From Candidatus Omnitrophota bacterium (GTDB lineage: Bacteria; Omnitrophota; Gorgyraeia; Gygaellales; Profunditerraquicolaceae), in contig JAPLLV010000050.1 in assembly GCA_026387405.1 (NCBI GenBank), forward strand, positions 1 through 41,198: DNA of 41,198 nucleotides, in the 5' to 3' direction. Both the position numbers and the translations under genes were made by a program. Positions 7,250 through 15,164 of the stretch are shown piece after piece; within the stretch, counting starts at the first letter, position 1; each line of letters begins with the position of its first letter. The notes under the pieces were generated by a model. It made no database searches. It was not told the DNA's origin and saw only the letters and a program-made list of their open reading frames with translations.

Positions 7250-9744
7250 AGCGTAATATAAAGCAATCTGCGTTCAGTTGGGAGCGGGAACAAATAGAGA
7301 GATACATAATCATCTCCCCCCTGTATAAACAATACGCGGAGGTTATCAAATCAATATTAGATAAAGTCGCCCAGAGATACACTCCTTTAGCCATTGTGCA
7401 GGCAAGGCCTAAGTCTATCTCAAGCTTTGCTGAGAAAATTCAACGTAAAAGGTCTCTTTATAAAAATGCCGTAAAAGATATGACTGATTTATGCGGGGCA
7501 AGGATCATTGTTCATACCCAGGATGAGGTGAGGGTTCTTTGCGATTTTATTGAGAATAATTTTGAGATCGACTGGGAGAATAGCATTGATGTTACCCAGC
7601 GACTTAAGCCGCTTGAGTTCGGGTATCGTTCCGTTCATTACATCGTTAAATTTAAACGCGGCGTTTTCCCCGGAAAAAATATTGATGTAGAAATTCCCAA
7701 AACACTGTTTGGCTTAAAGGCCGAAGTACAAATAAGGACGATCCTGGAACATGCCTGGGCTGATTTTACTCATGACCGGACATATAAAAGTTCCTGCTGT
7801 ATACCGCAGGCTTGGCTTCGCGAATTTGCCGCCATTGCCGCAGTATTGGAGAGCGCAGATAAAGAATTCTGCAGAATGGAATCAAGGCTTAAGGCCTATA
7901 CTGCAAATTACGGCAGGTATATGAGTCCGGAAGAGATACAGGAAGAGATCAGGAAATTAGAGTTAGTGCTTCAATACGACCGGCATAACGTGGAGTTGGT
8001 CAGCCGTATCGGTAAACTGGCGATCACCGCCGGCGATTGGAAAAAGGCCGTCAATGTCCTCTCTCCTTATGTTAGTTCTAAATATCAGCCTATTCTCAGG
8101 GATTTGGGTATAAGTTTATGTAAATTGCACAAAAATAAACCAAAAAGCCGGCAATATCGCGAAGGGCAGGCGTATTTAGAGGCAGCAAGCGCCAGCCCAA
8201 ACCGTGACGTGGACGCAGTGGCTTCTCTCGCCGGGACATGGAGGGGCATTGATGAAGAAAAAGTCCGTAATCTTTACCGGCAGTCCTTTGAGATCGATCC
8301 TACCGATCCTTATGCGCTGCAGAATTATTTAGACTATGAGATCAGCTATAGGAGAGATGCATCTATTGTCGCTTCCGTAAGGCCGCTGATTGAAACGGCT
8401 GTTCAAAAATGCCGTAAACAGATAGAAATGGATATTAATCTCCCGTGGGCATTTTACAACATAGGCAACTTTTATCTGTTGTTGGGCAAGCCCTATGAAA
8501 GCTTGAGCCATTATGCTAAGGCTATCCAACTGAGTTCTTACAATTGGATGCTTGAAAGGTCCTTAAGTTCTTTGGATAAGATTGCTCCGGTTGAAAAAGA
8601 AATTCCCGGTTATGCCTGGGTACGTAAATTATTGCTTTTGGGTAATACGCTTAAATTTAAAAATGATTTAAGTCATGAGTTCAAGCCGGAGAGAAGAGAT
8701 ACCGCCGGGGTGTATCAGCCTATAACCGGGCCGGTAATCATATTGGCCGGGAGCTGTGAAAAAAACAGCCATAAACAGATAGGGTTATATCGACGGATAT
8801 TTTTAGAGGCATTTCGTGGTTTCAGAGGCACGATTATCTCCGGGGGGACTACCGTGGGTATCAGCGGGATAGCGGGAGAGTTGCAGAAGAAGTATCCGCA
8901 TGCTATTCATACTATAGGATATGTCCCCCGGAAGATCCCCTCTGATGTAACCGTTGACCGCCGTTATAGCGAAATACGTATGACCGCAGGCGATGATTTT
9001 ACTCCCCTTGAAGCTTTACAGATGTGGGTCGATCTTACTTCTTCCGGCATAAATCCCGGGGAAATTAAACTGATCGGTATTAACGGCGGCATTAATTCAG
9101 CTGCGGAGTACCGTTTGGCGCTTGCCTTTGGCGCTTATGTCGCGATAATTAAAGAAAGCGGGCAAGAGGCAGGGAAATTGCTTTCTGATCCTGACTGGTC
9201 TAACGCGAAGAGGTTAATGCCCCTTTTTGCGGACGCGTTAACATTAGAGGCTTTTGTCTGCGGCAAGAACGAGCATTTTTTTACTCCCGTGGCAAGAGAA
9301 AAAGTCGCGCAGGCCTTCCATGAAAATCACCGCCGGGATAAATCTCAGGAAATTTATAAAAAAGAACCCGCGATGTTAGATTGGGATAGGCTGCCGGATA
9401 ACCTTAAAGAATCAAACCGGCAGCTTTCGGACAGTATAGGAGAAAAACTTGATAAAATCGGTTACGCAGTGAAAAAGGGATCCGAAAAAGTTCCGGTTAA
9501 TTTTACTTCCGCGGAGATAGAAATATTGGGGGAGATGGAGCACGCGCGCTGGGTAATCGAACGTCTTCTTGACGGATGGAAGCTGGGCGAAGTAAAAGAT
9601 ACAAGTAATAAAATCAGTCCGTATTTAGTTCCCTGGTCAGAGCTTCCCGACAGCATTAAAGAATGGGACCGTATCGCAGTACATAAGATACCGCAATTTT
9701 TAGCAGAATCCGGTTTAACGCTTGTTCGGAAAAGAAGAAAATGA
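7246..9744 (+). CDS. RelA/SpoT - TPR - SLOG - RyR multidomain protein
   Basis: 832 residues with four parts. Residues about 25-190 are a RelA/SpoT nucleotidyltransferase domain: KDMTDLCGARI (77-87), FGYRSVHY (125-132), and AEVQIRTILEHAWADFTHD (159-177), including the catalytic-type Glu160. Residues 230-455 are TPR-like helices. Residues 495-670 are a SLOG/LSDAT Rossmann domain with PVIILAGS and the glycine loop ISGGTTVGISG, related to the TRPM-channel nucleotide sensor. Residues 755-825 are a RyR domain (MEHARWVIERLLDGWKLGE, then YLVPWSELPDSIKEWDR). No membrane segment. Known family facts: RelA/SpoT domains make pyrophosphorylated nucleotides; SLOG and RyR are predicted nucleotide-ligand domains in conflict systems. 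A role as sensor-synthase upstream of the TIR protein is inference. Overlaps both neighbours by ATGA. Confidence 0.88.
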   Translation: MKRNIKQSAFSWEREQIERYIIISPLYKQYAEVIKSILDKVAQRYTPLAIVQARPKSISSFAEKIQRKRSLYKNAVKDMTDLCGARIIVHTQDEVRVLCDFIENNFEIDWENSIDVTQRLKPLEFGYRSVHYIVKFKRGVFPGKNIDVEIPKTLFGLKAEVQIRTILEHAWADFTHDRTYKSSCCIPQAWLREFAAIAAVLESADKEFCRMESRLKAYTANYGRYMSPEEIQEEIRKLELVLQYDRHNVELVSRIGKLAITAGDWKKAVNVLSPYVSSKYQPILRDLGISLCKLHKNKPKSRQYREGQAYLEAASASPNRDVDAVASLAGTWRGIDEEKVRNLYRQSFEIDPTDPYALQNYLDYEISYRRDASIVASVRPLIETAVQKCRKQIEMDINLPWAFYNIGNFYLLLGKPYESLSHYAKAIQLSSYNWMLERSLSSLDKIAPVEKEIPGYAWVRKLLLLGNTLKFKNDLSHEFKPERRDTAGVYQPITGPVIILAGSCEKNSHKQIGLYRRIFLEAFRGFRGTIISGGTTVGISGIAGELQKKYPHAIHTIGYVPRKIPSDVTVDRRYSEIRMTAGDDFTPLEALQMWVDLTSSGINPGEIKLIGINGGINSAAEYRLALAFGAYVAIIKESGQEAGKLLSDPDWSNAKRLMPLFADALTLEAFVCGKNEHFFTPVAREKVAQAFHENHRRDKSQEIYKKEPAMLDWDRLPDNLKESNRQLSDSIGEKLDKIGYAVKKGSEKVPVNFTSAEIEILGEMEHARWVIERLLDGWKLGEVKDTSNKISPYLVPWSELPDSIKEWDRIAVHKIPQFLAESGLTLVRKRRK

Positions 9745-10823
9745 AACCTAGCCAGGTATTTGTGAGTTATTCATCGAAAGACAGAAAGGCCGCTTATGAA
9801 ATTTGCGCCTTTCTTGAAAAATGCGGTTTTGGCTGCTGGATCGCCCCGCGCGATTCGCGTCCCGGAGAGGATTACGCGGAAGGGATCATTAACGCTATTG
9901 AGAAAGCGCAATTATTGGTTATTCTGCTCTCGGCAAATGCGAATTTCTCCTTTCACGTCAAAAATGAAGTAGAAAGGGCGGTAAGCAAAAGAAAGCCTAT
10001 TGTGACCCTGCGTATTGAAGATGTGCAGCCATCTAAGGCGCTTGAACTTTTCGTTTCTTCCTACCACTGGATTGATATTTTTGTGCCTCCGCGCGAGGAA
10101 AAGCTTCATCAACTGGAGCAGGCTGTTCAATGTGTCTGCTGCGCGGAGCCTGAAGCCGCCGTTTTCCCTGGTCCGGGTTCAGGAAAAGCAAAACAAACCG
10201 GCATAAAAATTAAAAGCAGCTTGATTTTTGCAATCACAGTAATTTTCTTGCTCATCGGGGCGGGGATAAAGGCCGGTTTAGATAAAAAAACTCCGGCGCG
10301 CGCGGCTGTATCTGATTCGCGCAGCCTCAATGAGGATAAGCCGGATTTGAAAAAAGAGATCGTGGCGGTTAATGTTAATGTGGAACCTAAAGAAAGGGTT
10401 GATCCGGTAAGCCGGGTCGTGGAGAAATCCCCTCAAGAGGAAGCGGCTGTAACGCAATTAATCCAGCAGTTGAAGGATGAAGATTGGAGTACCCGGAAAG
10501 CGGCAGCCTGTGCCCTTGGTGAGATCAAAGACCCCCGCGCCGTCGAGCCGTTGATCGCTTTGTTAAAAGATAAATACTGGTCTGTCCAGAAGGCAGCGGT
10601 CTATGCCCTTGGTGAGATCAAAGACCCCCGCGCCGTTGAGCCGTTGATCGCCTTGTTAAAAGATAAAGATTGGCTTGTCCGAGAAGCAGCAGCCTGCGCC
10701 CTTGGCGAAATCCGGGATGTCCAGGCTGTCCCGGCACTGATGGTTGTGCTGAATAGCGATACGGATAAGGATGTCCGGATGAGCGCAACAGGGGCTCTAA
10801 GGAAAATAAAAGAAGAAAAATGA
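9741..10823 (+). CDS. TIR domain - transmembrane - HEAT repeat protein
   Basis: 360 residues. Residues 4-115 form a TIR domain (VFVSYSSKD, GCWIAPRDSRPGEDYAEGI, HVKNEVERA); Glu76 is in the position of the NADase glutamate of active TIR domains. A single membrane helix lies at about 158-178 (SSLIFAITVIFLLIGAGI). A polar linker leads to HEAT-like repeats from about 235 to the end, with a 31-residue unit (ALGEIKDPRAVEPLIALLKD) present nearly twice over. TIR domains in bacteria often cleave NAD or make cyclic ADP-ribose signals when triggered; the HEAT part probably binds a partner or trigger. It overlaps the RelA/SpoT-SLOG-RyR gene by ATGA and ends the operon. Confidence 0.9.
   Translation: MKPSQVFVSYSSKDRKAAYEICAFLEKCGFGCWIAPRDSRPGEDYAEGIINAIEKAQLLVILLSANANFSFHVKNEVERAVSKRKPIVTLRIEDVQPSKALELFVSSYHWIDIFVPPREEKLHQLEQAVQCVCCAEPEAAVFPGPGSGKAKQTGIKIKSSLIFAITVIFLLIGAGIKAGLDKKTPARAAVSDSRSLNEDKPDLKKEIVAVNVNVEPKERVDPVSRVVEKSPQEEAAVTQLIQQLKDEDWSTRKAAACALGEIKDPRAVEPLIALLKDKYWSVQKAAVYALGEIKDPRAVEPLIALLKDKDWLVREAAACALGEIRDVQAVPALMVVLNSDTDKDVRMSATGALRKIKEEK
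10511..10667 (+). repeat. 93-bp tandem DNA repeat within the HEAT region
   Basis: A 64-base stretch starting at 10511 recurs at 10604 with about two changes, offset 93 bases, which is 31 codons. The near-identity at DNA level shows recent duplication of a HEAT unit. Confidence 0.85.
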
Positions 10824-10953
10824 TGAGGGCGGCGTTAAAAAATAATAGGCCGAGCAGTGATAATTTTTAATGCAATATTTTTTTGTTGCGGTATAATATT
10901 AGCGTATAATTGAGATATGCGGCGGGTTTTATAACCAAGAAGGAGAGTAGGAA

Positions 10954-11346
10954 ATGGGGAAGAAGCTTTTATTAATTTTGTCGGTATTTTTGTTCGCCGG
11001 TTGTGCCTCCGGTGGTAATTCCGGTGGCGATTCCAACGGCTCCATAATGAGCCGCAGTTTTTCTTCCTCCCAGGTAACATTAGATAAAAATAACTTTCGT
11101 ATGGTTAAGGCGAACGCGCAGGGGGCAAGCAGCGGTTTTTATCTGTTCGGGATCATCCCTTTCGTCTCGCCGCATCGCACCGTAGCCATGGCTAGATTAT
11201 ATGAAAGCGGGGGGATCCGGGATGCGAAGGCATACGCTTTAATCAATGTTGATCAAGAGAGGTCAAGTACTTATCTAATATTGTTTTCCGTTCCGACATA
11301 CAGGGTGAGAGCGGATATTGTTGAATTTATCGACTCCGGAAAATAA
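10954..11346 (+). CDS. predicted lipoprotein, DUF6567-like
   Basis: 130 residues. The N-terminus MGKKLLLILSVFLFAGCASG is a lipoprotein signal with lipobox FAGC, so the mature protein would be lipid-anchored at the cell envelope. After a Gly/Ser linker comes a compact domain (VTLDKNNFRMVKANAQG, then LFGIIPF, YALINVD, RVRADIVEF) that resembles DUF6567-type lipoproteins of unknown function. A ribosome site AAGGAGAG precedes the ATG. A -10 box TATAAT at 10892-10897 suggests its own promoter. Confidence 0.75.
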   Translation: MGKKLLLILSVFLFAGCASGGNSGGDSNGSIMSRSFSSSQVTLDKNNFRMVKANAQGASSGFYLFGIIPFVSPHRTVAMARLYESGGIRDAKAYALINVDQERSSTYLILFSVPTYRVRADIVEFIDSGK

Positions 11347-11374
11347 TAAATTTCTTGGGTAGTTGTTGTATCTT

Positions 11375-12112
11375 ATGCCTTGGCACACCTACATCATCGA
11401 ATGCCGCGATAACACTCTCTATACGGGAATTACCAACAACCTTCCTCGTCGATTAAAAGCCCATAATTCAGGAAACGGCGGCCGCTATACCAAATACCGC
11501 CGGCCGATGAAACTCATTCACTGCGAAGTATCTTCTACCAGATCCGAAGCGCTAAAGCGGGAGGCCTACATTAAGGGCCTTCCCAGAGAAAAGAAACTGC
11601 AGCTGTGCGGAAGGAAAATAGAAACGGTTCCTTTAGTCTCAATGAATGATAAAAAATTCATGGAATTTGCCATAAATGAGGCACGTAAGAACTTTAAGGC
11701 TTTATCGGGCGGGCCTTTTGGCGCCTGTATAGCAAGAAGAGGGCGCGTAATTGCTGTCTCCAGAAATACGGTTTTAAAAAATGATGCGACCTGCCACGCG
11801 GAGATCAATGCAATAAGGAAAGCCTCCAGAACATTAGGGACTTATGATCTTTCCGGATGTGTAATATATTCTACCACGGAGCCTTGCCCGATGTGTTTTG
11901 CTGCGATACACTGGGCAAGAATAAAACGGATAATTTACGGCACGAAAACGGGCGACGCAAAAAAAGCAGGTTTTAATGAATTGAATATTCCCGATGTCAA
12001 GCTGGCGTCTCTAGGCAAGAGCAAGATTAGGTTTACGGGGAGTGTGCTTGTAAATGAGTGCAAGGGCCTTTTAAAAGAATGGTCTGTTCTGGCGAATAAG
12101 GTGTTCTATTAA
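11375..12112 (+). CDS. GIY-YIG domain fused to GuaD/TadA-like deaminase
   Basis: 245 residues in one open frame. Residues 1-80 are a complete small GIY-YIG nuclease-like protein (MPWHTYIIECRDNTLYTGIT, R25/R26, KREAYIKGLPREKK). Residues 90-245 are a complete zinc deaminase of the guanine deaminase/tRNA adenosine deaminase family: HAE at 141-143, PCPMC at 170-174, and an ending SVLANKVFY close to that of B. subtilis GuaD. The GuaD-like features (GPFGACIARRG, GTKTGDAKKAGF) favour guanine or nucleoside deamination over tRNA. An internal ATG at 11642 coincides with the usual deaminase start, so two products are possible. The first start lacks a good ribosome site; I chose ATG 11375 because the family begins MPW. 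Confidence 0.85.
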   Translation: MPWHTYIIECRDNTLYTGITNNLPRRLKAHNSGNGGRYTKYRRPMKLIHCEVSSTRSEALKREAYIKGLPREKKLQLCGRKIETVPLVSMNDKKFMEFAINEARKNFKALSGGPFGACIARRGRVIAVSRNTVLKNDATCHAEINAIRKASRTLGTYDLSGCVIYSTTEPCPMCFAAIHWARIKRIIYGTKTGDAKKAGFNELNIPDVKLASLGKSKIRFTGSVLVNECKGLLKEWSVLANKVFY

Positions 12113-12181
12113 GAGCTGGGGGATGTTCTCTAAAATAAAGGGACTGTTTCTATACTTCATAGCCGGATATTCAATGATCCT

Positions 12182-12691
12182 ATGCATATAAACGCGGTTA
12201 AAATACTGCGCAGCAAAAAAAGAAGGCGCACCGTAAGTGCCCGGGTGTTAAAGGATATTCTTATTGTCAGGGCTCCGGAAAGTATTTCGGAAAGCCGTTT
12301 GCAGAAGGTTATCACTGAGCTTAAAGCAAGAATAGAGCGAAAGCATCTCAAAGATGAATTGAATAAAAGTGAAGACCTCGCGCATAGGGCAAAGGAATTG
12401 AGCGCGCAGTATTTTGAAAATAAGCTTAGCATTAACTCCATTGAATATGTCACTGACCAGAATTCCAAGTTCGGCTGCTGCAATTACCGCACCGGCTGCA
12501 TCCGTATTTCTCACCGCATAAGCGCCATGCCGCAGTGGGTAAGAGATTATGTCATTATTCACGAATTGGCACATTTAGAAGTCCCCGATCATAGCAAGGT
12601 ATTCTGGGACACAGTAAACCGTTATAAACTCGCCGAGAGGGCAAGAGGATACCTTATTGCTGTAGGGGGATTAGAGGAACAACAAGGGTAA
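12182..12691 (+). CDS. YgjP-like metallopeptidase domain protein
   Basis: 169 residues. The zinc motif HELAH (127-131) with a third ligand His137 in HLEVPDHSKVFW is the YgjP/SprT-like (DUF45) pattern. Upstream parts (KKRRRTVSARVLKDILIVRAP and LSINSIEYVTDQNSKFGCCNYRTG) also fit this family. Soluble, no signal peptide. Members are predicted zinc peptidases and are often near restriction-modification or DNA-repair genes; here the neighbours are a deaminase and secreted proteins, which does not define a role. Confidence 0.88.
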   Translation: MHINAVKILRSKKRRRTVSARVLKDILIVRAPESISESRLQKVITELKARIERKHLKDELNKSEDLAHRAKELSAQYFENKLSINSIEYVTDQNSKFGCCNYRTGCIRISHRISAMPQWVRDYVIIHELAHLEVPDHSKVFWDTVNRYKLAERARGYLIAVGGLEEQQG

Positions 12692-12790
12692 AGGGGGAAC
12701 GTTCCCATATTATGGCCGGTTCGGGCGTCCGGTCACAGGAAGGGTATCCATATTTCATCAAGTTATTTTTACAAACCAAGGAGGTGTCAG

Positions 12791-13213
12791 GTGAGGCTAA
12801 AAACAGTTTTGATTTTAACGGCAGCATTCTGTTTTATGTCCATAGGCGCAACTTATGTCTTTAGTCAGGAAGAATCCATCCAGGGACAAACAGGGGGAGA
12901 TATCGGAAGCGAAGCAAAAACGCAGTCGTTTTCAGGAGATGTCGTTTCGGTAGATGCTCAAAGTAAAATGATAGTGCTTAAGCACCTTAATTCTGAAACA
13001 GGCCAGGATGAAGTAATTAATATTTACGCAGATGAAAAAACAGTATATCAAAATGTAGGCTCTTTCGAAGGAATAAACCCGAAAGACAACTTAAGCATAG
13101 ATTATATTGTTAATACTGAAGGGAAAAATATCGCAAAGAATGTCAACTTAGCAAAACAAGAAGTATCGATTCCCGAAGCGGCACCAAGCAACGATACAGT
13201 CGTTACCCCGTAA
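12791..13213 (+). CDS. secreted hypothetical protein, 140 aa
   Basis: Starts with GTG 12791 after a strong AAGGAGGTG at 12778-12786. Residues 1-25 form a signal peptide (KTVLILTAAFCFMSIGATYVFS-QEE). The mature part has a small beta domain: FSGDVVSVDAQSKMIVLKH, EVINIYADEKTVYQN, IDYIVNTEGKNIAKNVNL. This layout resembles small OB-like or copper-tolerance-like periplasmic domains, though I cannot name the family. The next gene also encodes a secreted protein, 38 bases on. Confidence 0.75.
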   Translation: MRLKTVLILTAAFCFMSIGATYVFSQEESIQGQTGGDIGSEAKTQSFSGDVVSVDAQSKMIVLKHLNSETGQDEVINIYADEKTVYQNVGSFEGINPKDNLSIDYIVNTEGKNIAKNVNLAKQEVSIPEAAPSNDTVVTP

Positions 13214-13251
13214 ATTAAATCATAGAGACTTAAGAAGAGAGGATGATATCC

Positions 13252-13800
13252 ATGACACAACAAATACTAAAAAGCAAACTTTTGGCAGTTGTCGTTCTTC
13301 TTTTGGCATTCACAGTACCTTGTTCATCGAATGCGTTTGCCTGGGGAGGCCACGGAGGTCATGGCCATTACTATTATCGCGGCGGCCGCTGGCATGATAC
13401 TGGATGGTTCTGGGGCAGCTTTGCAACCGGGATTGCAATCGGCACGATAGTCGCAACGCTTCCTCCCTACCACGAGACCGTTTATGTAAGCGGTGCCCCA
13501 TATTACTATTATGACAGTATCTACTATAGGCCATGTCCTTCCGGATATATCGTTGTTCCGGCACCGGCAACTACTACTGTTGTGACGGTTCCTGCCGCCG
13601 CTACTGTTGTGACTGCGCCTGCTGTTACACAGCCTAAAGAGATACTTGGTGAAACGGTAGTAATCAACGTCCCTAATTCAGGCGGCGGATACACCCCAGT
13701 TACATTAATCAAATACAAGACTGGTTACATAGGCCCGCAAGGGGAATATTATGAAGGGCATCCGACAGTCAAGCAATTAAGGGTTTTCTATGGGAATTAA
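13252..13800 (+). CDS. secreted Gly/His/Tyr-rich protein, DUF6515-like
   Basis: About 182 residues. Signal peptide up to AFA (residue about 29), then a Gly-His and Tyr-rich stretch (WGGHGGHGHYYYRGGRWHD), a hydrophobic glycine segment (GSFATGIAIGTIVATLPP), a Tyr-rich part (YYYYDSIYYRPCPSGY), Val/Ala/Thr/Pro repeats and a C-terminal strand domain (GGYTPVTLIKYKTGYIGPQG). The overall pattern resembles DUF6515-type envelope proteins of unknown role. The ribosome site AGAAGAGAGG fits ATG 13252 better than ATG 13243. Confidence 0.72.
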   Translation: MTQQILKSKLLAVVVLLLAFTVPCSSNAFAWGGHGGHGHYYYRGGRWHDTGWFWGSFATGIAIGTIVATLPPYHETVYVSGAPYYYYDSIYYRPCPSGYIVVPAPATTTVVTVPAAATVVTAPAVTQPKEILGETVVINVPNSGGGYTPVTLIKYKTGYIGPQGEYYEGHPTVKQLRVFYGN

Positions 13801-13815
13801 GATAATCGGTTATAT

Positions 13816-13862
13816 ATAGGACATTTTAATCTTGCTAGAAATAGGACATTTTAATATTGCTA
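13816..13862 (+). repeat. two tandem 22-bp repeats, transposon-end-like
   Basis: ATAGGACATTTTAAT plus seven more bases occurs at 13816-13837 and again at 13841-13862 with one change. Repeated AGGACATTTTAA-like motifs recall the multiple transposase-binding sites at ends of IS21- or IS481-type elements. No transposase gene is nearby, so this would be a relic. Confidence 0.5.
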
Positions 13863-13890
13863 ACGCACCCCCTTAAAATACCTGGATACC

Positions 13891-13913
13891 ATTTACCGAT
13901 TTTATGATATAAT
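13891..13913 (+). promoter_or_regulatory. extended -10 promoter, copy B
   Basis: Same 23-base block as at 5848-5870 with one change, ending in TGATATAAT (TATAAT 13908-13913). It drives zinc-ribbon copy 2 with a leader of about 45 bases. Confidence 0.65.
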
Positions 13914-13964
13914 CCTACTCAAGTGACAATCAAGAGGTGAGTCAAACTAAAAAGGAGGTATAAT

Positions 13965-14132
13965 ATGGGATATCAACAAGGCGGTGGTGGATTCGGGGGG
14001 GCTCCTCGGGAGATGCACAAGGCGATTTGCGCAGATTGTAAGAAAGAATGCGAAGTCCCTTTTAAACCCAGAGATGACCGTCCGGTATACTGCAAGGATT
14101 GCTATTCAAAGCGTAAGAACGAAGGTCGTTAA
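13965..14132 (+). CDS. CxxC-x17-CxxC zinc-ribbon protein, copy 2
   Basis: 55 residues, a paralogue of the protein at 6199. It begins MGYQQGGGGFGGAPREMHKA, has CADC and CKDC spaced by 17 residues, and ends SKRKNEGR. AAAGGAGGT lies before ATG 13965. The differences between copies are mostly in the glycine tract and a few conservative changes (S/A, E/D, I/V). Because the promoter is also duplicated, the pair probably arose from one gene and stayed under the same control. Twelve bases later the YkgJ-like gene begins. Confidence 0.88.
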   Translation: MGYQQGGGGFGGAPREMHKAICADCKKECEVPFKPRDDRPVYCKDCYSKRKNEGR

Positions 14133-14143
14133 TAGGAGAATAA

Positions 14144-14482
14144 ATGAGGAAGGTTGATTGTTTGAAATGCAAACAACAGACTTCTTGTTGTGATTTTGGA
14201 GCGTGGGTGGATTTGGAAGAGGCTAAAAAAATATTGTCCCTTGGCTTAAAAGGAGATTTCTATCATCTTGAAGAGGATAAAGATTTTCCTTCCGGATATA
14301 GGGTCGGCACGAGCTATGAAGATAACCCCTGTTCTTTTCTGACTCCCAAAGGGTTATGTTCTATCCACAAGGTCGATTATAATTTGAAGCCGCTTCACTG
14401 CAGAGAATTTCCGTATGAAAACGGTAAACCATCTCCGTTTGCGGACGTATTATGCGTCGCGGTTAAATCCCAAAAAAAATAG
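14144..14482 (+). CDS. YkgJ-type cysteine cluster protein
   Basis: 112 residues. The cysteines CLKCKQQTSCC near the start, NPCSFLTPKGLCSIH in the middle and LHCREFP near the end match the YkgJ/UPF0153 family, thought to bind zinc or an iron-sulfur cluster. Its biochemical role is not known. GGAG precedes the ATG, and the gene directly follows the second zinc-ribbon gene. Confidence 0.85.
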   Translation: MRKVDCLKCKQQTSCCDFGAWVDLEEAKKILSLGLKGDFYHLEEDKDFPSGYRVGTSYEDNPCSFLTPKGLCSIHKVDYNLKPLHCREFPYENGKPSPFADVLCVAVKSQKK

Positions 14483-14504
14483 AGTCTCACCAGGGCAGAT
14501 CAAT

Positions 14505-15110
14505 ATGAATATCTTTGTGGGTAATTTGTCGTTTGACGCCATTGAAGCGGATGTAAAGAAGCTCTTTGAGGGGTTTGGGAATGTGCTTTCAGCGGCGATC
14601 GTGATGGAGAAGGAGAAGAAGGCGCCCAAGTCAAGAGGTTTTGGTTTTGTAGAGATGCCTGATGAGCAGCAGGCGCTCGCCGCGATAGCCGTCTTGAACG
14701 GCAAGGAATTTATGGGGCGCGCCCTTAATGTAGCTCCGGCGCGCCCTAAAGCAGAGACTCAAGCGGTAGTTGAGGTAAGAAAGAGGAGCCCTGCGGCAAC
14801 ACCCAATCCTAGCGGAGGGATTGGCGTGCCGCTTTCTGCGGCAAAAAAAGCCTGGTATAGACCTGTTTTTAAAAAAACGGCTAGATATAAAAGCGGCAGG
14901 CGCACGCATAGCTATATGAAGCGGCAGGCTTTAGCCGGAGTGCAGGTAGATGCCAAGCCGCGGCGGAGCAGCCAAGACAATCCTTTGCGCTGGCTTAAAA
15001 AGAAAAATCAGGCAAAGCCCTGGCAGAAGAGTATGGGCGAGCATAAGCCTTGGAAGAAATCCGCAGGAGATGCTAAGCCCCGGAGAAAATCAGCCGGCTA
15101 TAAACGATAG
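14505..15110 (+). CDS. RRM RNA-binding protein with basic repeat tail
   Basis: 201 residues. Residues 1-80 are one RNA recognition motif: RNP2 is NIFVGNLS, RNP1 is SRGFGFVEM, and the third strand is RALNVAPARP. The rest is a long Lys/Arg/Pro tail with rough repeats (KPWQKSMGEHKPWKKSAGDAKPRRKSAG), likely disordered and RNA-binding. Single-RRM proteins in bacteria (Rbp type) are often glycine-rich and cold-induced; the long basic tail is unusual. I chose ATG 14505 because the RRM starts there; earlier codons overlap the YkgJ gene. The ribosome site is weak, so translational coupling is likely. Confidence 0.88.
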   Translation: MNIFVGNLSFDAIEADVKKLFEGFGNVLSAAIVMEKEKKAPKSRGFGFVEMPDEQQALAAIAVLNGKEFMGRALNVAPARPKAETQAVVEVRKRSPAATPNPSGGIGVPLSAAKKAWYRPVFKKTARYKSGRRTHSYMKRQALAGVQVDAKPRRSSQDNPLRWLKKKNQAKPWQKSMGEHKPWKKSAGDAKPRRKSAGYKR

Positions 15111-15164
15111 GAACCAGCTTTATCCATCCTGTTTCAAACCCACGATTTTATTAAATATTTTTTA

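Noticed and set aside
12695-12706. palindrome GGGAACGTTCCC as an operator
   Set aside because: Only 12 bases with no promoter around it; chance cannot be excluded.
13816-13862. complete insertion sequence
   Set aside because: No transposase frame is nearby and the neighbours are ordinary genes.
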